From PALSA-1355 sp031400775 (GTDB lineage Bacteria; Planctomycetota; Planctomycetia; Pirellulales; PALSA-1355), in contig JANNQN010000357.1 of NCBI GenBank assembly GCA_031400775.1, positions 1-8,867 of the forward strand: a stretch of DNA of 8,867 nt, read 5' to 3'. The stretch's first letter is position 1. Each line of letters opens with the position of its first letter. Position numbers and translations under genes: made by a program. The notes beneath the pieces are model-generated. The model made no database searches, was not told the DNA's origin, and saw nothing but the letters and a program-made list of their open reading frames with translations. Shown here piece by piece: positions 6,571 to 8,867 of this stretch.

Positions 6571-8867
6571 ATGAGCAGCAGTTCATGGAAACGAAATAGC
6601 TGGACCCGCGCGGGTAGCCTGGCGATCTGCCTGGCGGCTTGTCTGATGGCCCTGATGGCAACGACTGCCTCGGCCGCTCCCGAGGCTCCGCCGGAGCCGG
6701 TCGTCGTGGGAACGCCAGCGCGAATCGAAATCTTTCCGACGAGCGTGAAGCTCGACGCAGCCGGCCGCACGATGCATTTGATCGTCAGTGGCTTTTACGC
6801 CAACGGAGAAGTGCAAGATTTGAGCGCCGTGGCCGAGATCGTCTCGAAGGATGACAAGATCGCGCGGGCCGAGGCGGGCGTGGTGCATCCGGCCGCCAAT
6901 GGCCGCACCGAGATCACGGTCAAAGCAGGCGGACACGAAGTGAACGTGCCGGTCGAGGTCGCCAACCAGGAATCGCCCGAGCGAGTGTCGTTCAACTACG
7001 GCACGCTGGCCGTACTCTCCAAGCAAGGCTGCAATTCCGGCGCGTGCCACGGTTCGCCCAGCGGCAAGGGCGGATTCCGCATGTCGCTACGGGCTTACGA
7101 CTCGGCGCTCGATATCGATACGCTGGTGCGCGAGGCGTTCAATCGCCGCACCAATCTTTACGAGCCCGAGAGCAGCCTGCTGCTGCGCAAACCTATGATG
7201 GAAGTCGCCCACGGCGGCGGACGGAAGCTTAAGAAGACCGATGCCGGTTACGCCGTGCTGCGAGACTGGATCGCACAGGGCTGCCAGATCGATCCGGCCG
7301 ACGCGCCCTCGTGCGTCAAGCTCGAAGTGTATCCCCGCGAGCGGATTTTGAAGCGCCCGGCGCACACCCAGCAACTGTTGGCGCTGGCCCACTTTTCGGA
7401 CGGTTCGGTGCGCGACGTGACGTCGCTGGCCGTATTCACCAGCTCCGACGAAGCCGTGGCCACGGTAGACGCCACGGGACTGGTCGTCTCGCAGGACCGG
7501 GGCGAGGCCGCCATCCTGGCTCGTTTCCTGGATAAGATCGAAACCTCGTCGATGATGTTCCTCAAGGAGATACCGGGCTTCCAGTGGAATTCTCCGGCGG
7601 AGAATAACTTCGTCGATCACCACGTGTTTCAAAAGCTCCAGCAATTGCAAATTCTGCCTTCCGAGGCATGCACTGATGAAGAATTCGTCCGCCGGCTGTA
7701 CTTCGATGTGATCGGTATTCTGCCGGAGCCGAGCGAAACGGGCCAGTTTCTGGCGGACCAGGACGCGCAAAAGCGATCCAAGCTTATCGACGCCTTGCTC
7801 GAGCGGCCCGAGTTCTCCGAGTTTTGGGCACTCAAGTGGGGCGACTTGCTGCGGATCCGCAATATCAAGGTCTCTGCCGGCGGCGTACACAAGTTCAACC
7901 GCTGGCTGGTCGCGGCGCTGCGCGACAACATGCCCTACGATCAGTTTGCCCGGCAGCTTTTGACCGCCGAGGGCAGCACGTTCGTGAATCCGCCGGCCAA
8001 TTATTTCCGCACGGCGACCGAGACGAACGACTGCACCGAGACCACCTCGCAATTGTTTCTCGGCATTCGCATCCAGTGCGCCAAGTGCCACAACCATCCG
8101 TTCGAGCGCTGGTCGCAGGATAACTATTACGGGATCGGAGCGTTCTTCAATCGCGTGCAGCGCAAGCCCGGCGTGAATCCCGACGAGCAGATCATTTGGG
8201 TCGCCCGGGCAGGCGAAGTCACTCAGCCCCGCACCGGCAAGCAGATGCAGCCCTGGCTTCCCTTGACCGGCTCGGCCGAACTGAGCGGAGAAGATGACCG
8301 GCGCGGCGCGTTCGTCGACTGGCTGGTGAAGCCCGAGAATCCGTTTTTTGCCAAAGTGGAAGTCAATCGCATCTGGGGGCACCTGTTCGGCCGCGGCATC
8401 GTCGAGCCGGTCGACGATTTTCGCGATTCGAATCCGCCCTCCAGCGCCGCGCTGATTGGCGCCCTGGCCGACGATTTCGCCAAGAACGGATACGACCGCA
8501 AGCGCGTGATCCGCACGATTCTGAACAGCCGCACCTACCAGCTCAGCTCGCGCAAAAACGACTTCAACTCGACCGACGTGAAATACTTTTCACACGCCAA
8601 CACGCGGCTGTTGGCGGCCGAGCAACTGCTCGACGCGATCTGCCGGGTGACCAACATCTCGGAGAAATTTGCCGGACTGCCGGCAGGCACGCGGGCCACG
8701 CAACTGCCCAGCCCCGACGTCGACAGTGATTTTCTCAAGGTCTTTGGCCAGCCAGCCCGCGAGACGGCCTGTGCGTGTGAACGTTCGACCGATTCGAATC
8801 TTTCGCAGGCCTTGCAGATGATTAACGGCCCGCTGGTACACGCCAAGGTGCGGGACGACAAGAACCG
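6571..8867 (+). CDS. PSCyt2/PSD1 (DUF1549/DUF1553) cytochrome-like secreted protein, 3' partial
   Basis: Open for 765 codons to the window edge with no stop; the C-terminus lies outside. A basic start and hydrophobic stretch lead to a likely ASA cleavage site at 33-35. Then come a Big2-like Ig domain (about 50-130) and a PSCyt1-like segment (about 140-243) with a CX4CH motif, C154/C159/H160, and HGGG before a WIAQGC end. A second Big2-like domain (about 250-330) follows. PSCyt2 (about 345-530) begins NNFVDHHVFQKL, contains RLYFDVIGILP, and carries CAKCHNHPFERW with CXXCH at 503-507. PSD1 runs from about 581 (AFVDWL, NRIWGHLFGRGIV) through CACERS (C734, C736) to the edge, probably lacking its last several tens of residues. 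Heme attachment at CXXCH is suggested by the motif but unproven. An LAAC lipobox-like string at 21-24 is probably part of an ordinary signal peptide. It appears to be the last-but-unfinished member of the cluster; the function of the family is not established. Confidence 0.93.
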   Translation, partial: MSSSSWKRNSWTRAGSLAICLAACLMALMATTASAAPEAPPEPVVVGTPARIEIFPTSVKLDAAGRTMHLIVSGFYANGEVQDLSAVAEIVSKDDKIARAEAGVVHPAANGRTEITVKAGGHEVNVPVEVANQESPERVSFNYGTLAVLSKQGCNSGACHGSPSGKGGFRMSLRAYDSALDIDTLVREAFNRRTNLYEPESSLLLRKPMMEVAHGGGRKLKKTDAGYAVLRDWIAQGCQIDPADAPSCVKLEVYPRERILKRPAHTQQLLALAHFSDGSVRDVTSLAVFTSSDEAVATVDATGLVVSQDRGEAAILARFLDKIETSSMMFLKEIPGFQWNSPAENNFVDHHVFQKLQQLQILPSEACTDEEFVRRLYFDVIGILPEPSETGQFLADQDAQKRSKLIDALLERPEFSEFWALKWGDLLRIRNIKVSAGGVHKFNRWLVAALRDNMPYDQFARQLLTAEGSTFVNPPANYFRTATETNDCTETTSQLFLGIRIQCAKCHNHPFERWSQDNYYGIGAFFNRVQRKPGVNPDEQIIWVARAGEVTQPRTGKQMQPWLPLTGSAELSGEDDRRGAFVDWLVKPENPFFAKVEVNRIWGHLFGRGIVEPVDDFRDSNPPSSAALIGALADDFAKNGYDRKRVIRTILNSRTYQLSSRKNDFNSTDVKYFSHANTRLLAAEQLLDAICRVTNISEKFAGLPAGTRATQLPSPDVDSDFLKVFGQPARETACACERSTDSNLSQALQMINGPLVHAKVRDDKN

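Noticed and set aside
6631..6642. LAAC lipobox-like string in the PSCyt2/PSD1 N-terminus (residues 21-24)
   Set aside because: The residues after the cysteine stay hydrophobic and lead to a good ASA cleavage site at 33-35, so an ordinary Sec signal is more likely than a lipoprotein signal. A lipoprotein is not excluded.
7087..8382. 431-codon open frame on the - strand
   Set aside because: It lies wholly inside the PSCyt2/PSD1 gene, whose + strand translation shows clear family motifs throughout. The antisense translation has no recognisable domain and is typical of GC-rich shadow frames.
1..8867. Mobile element, tRNA, rRNA or CRISPR array
   Set aside because: No transposase or integrase motifs, no terminal inverted repeats with target duplications, no cloverleaf, and no regularly spaced direct repeats were seen by eye.

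Overview
The window looks like chromosomal DNA from a GC-rich member of the Planctomycetes. The evidence is the gene set: two DUF1501 proteins, a large pre-peptidase C-terminal (PPC) plus LamG surface protein, and a PSCyt2/PSD1 (formerly DUF1549/DUF1553) cytochrome-like protein. These families are strongly expanded and often adjacent in that phylum. Codon third positions are GC-rich in every gene, and nothing points to recent transfer or a mobile element.

Layout, all on the + strand. Bases 1-118 are the last 38 codons of an unrecognised upstream gene. After a 131-base gap, 250-1758 encodes a Tat-exported DUF1501 protein. After 49 bases, 1808-3247 encodes a second, diverged DUF1501 paralogue. 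The 231-base gap 3248-3478 holds a strong imperfect hairpin, an AT-rich spot, and a perfect Shine-Dalgarno in front of a 35-codon ORF that runs into the next gene. Then 3479-6505 encodes a 1008-residue Sec-secreted multidomain protein. After 65 bases, 6571 to the window edge encodes the first 765 residues of a PSCyt2/PSD1 protein. This last gene has no stop inside the window but is open throughout.

How the genes may work together (inference): same strand and short gaps suggest one or two transcription units, with the hairpin after the second gene as a possible attenuation point. The two DUF1501 proteins carry twin-arginine signals, as expected for proteins exported folded, perhaps with bound metal. 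The other two carry Sec-type signals, as expected for a multi-domain binding protein and for a protein that would receive covalent heme outside the cytoplasm. A working hypothesis is a cell-envelope module of two alkaline-phosphatase-fold hydrolase-like proteins, one adhesion or glycan-binding protein and one c-type-cytochrome-like protein. The biochemical job of such clusters is, to my knowledge, not established.

No tRNA, rRNA, CRISPR array, insertion sequence or phage gene was seen. The long antisense ORFs are read as shadows of GC-rich coding sequence.
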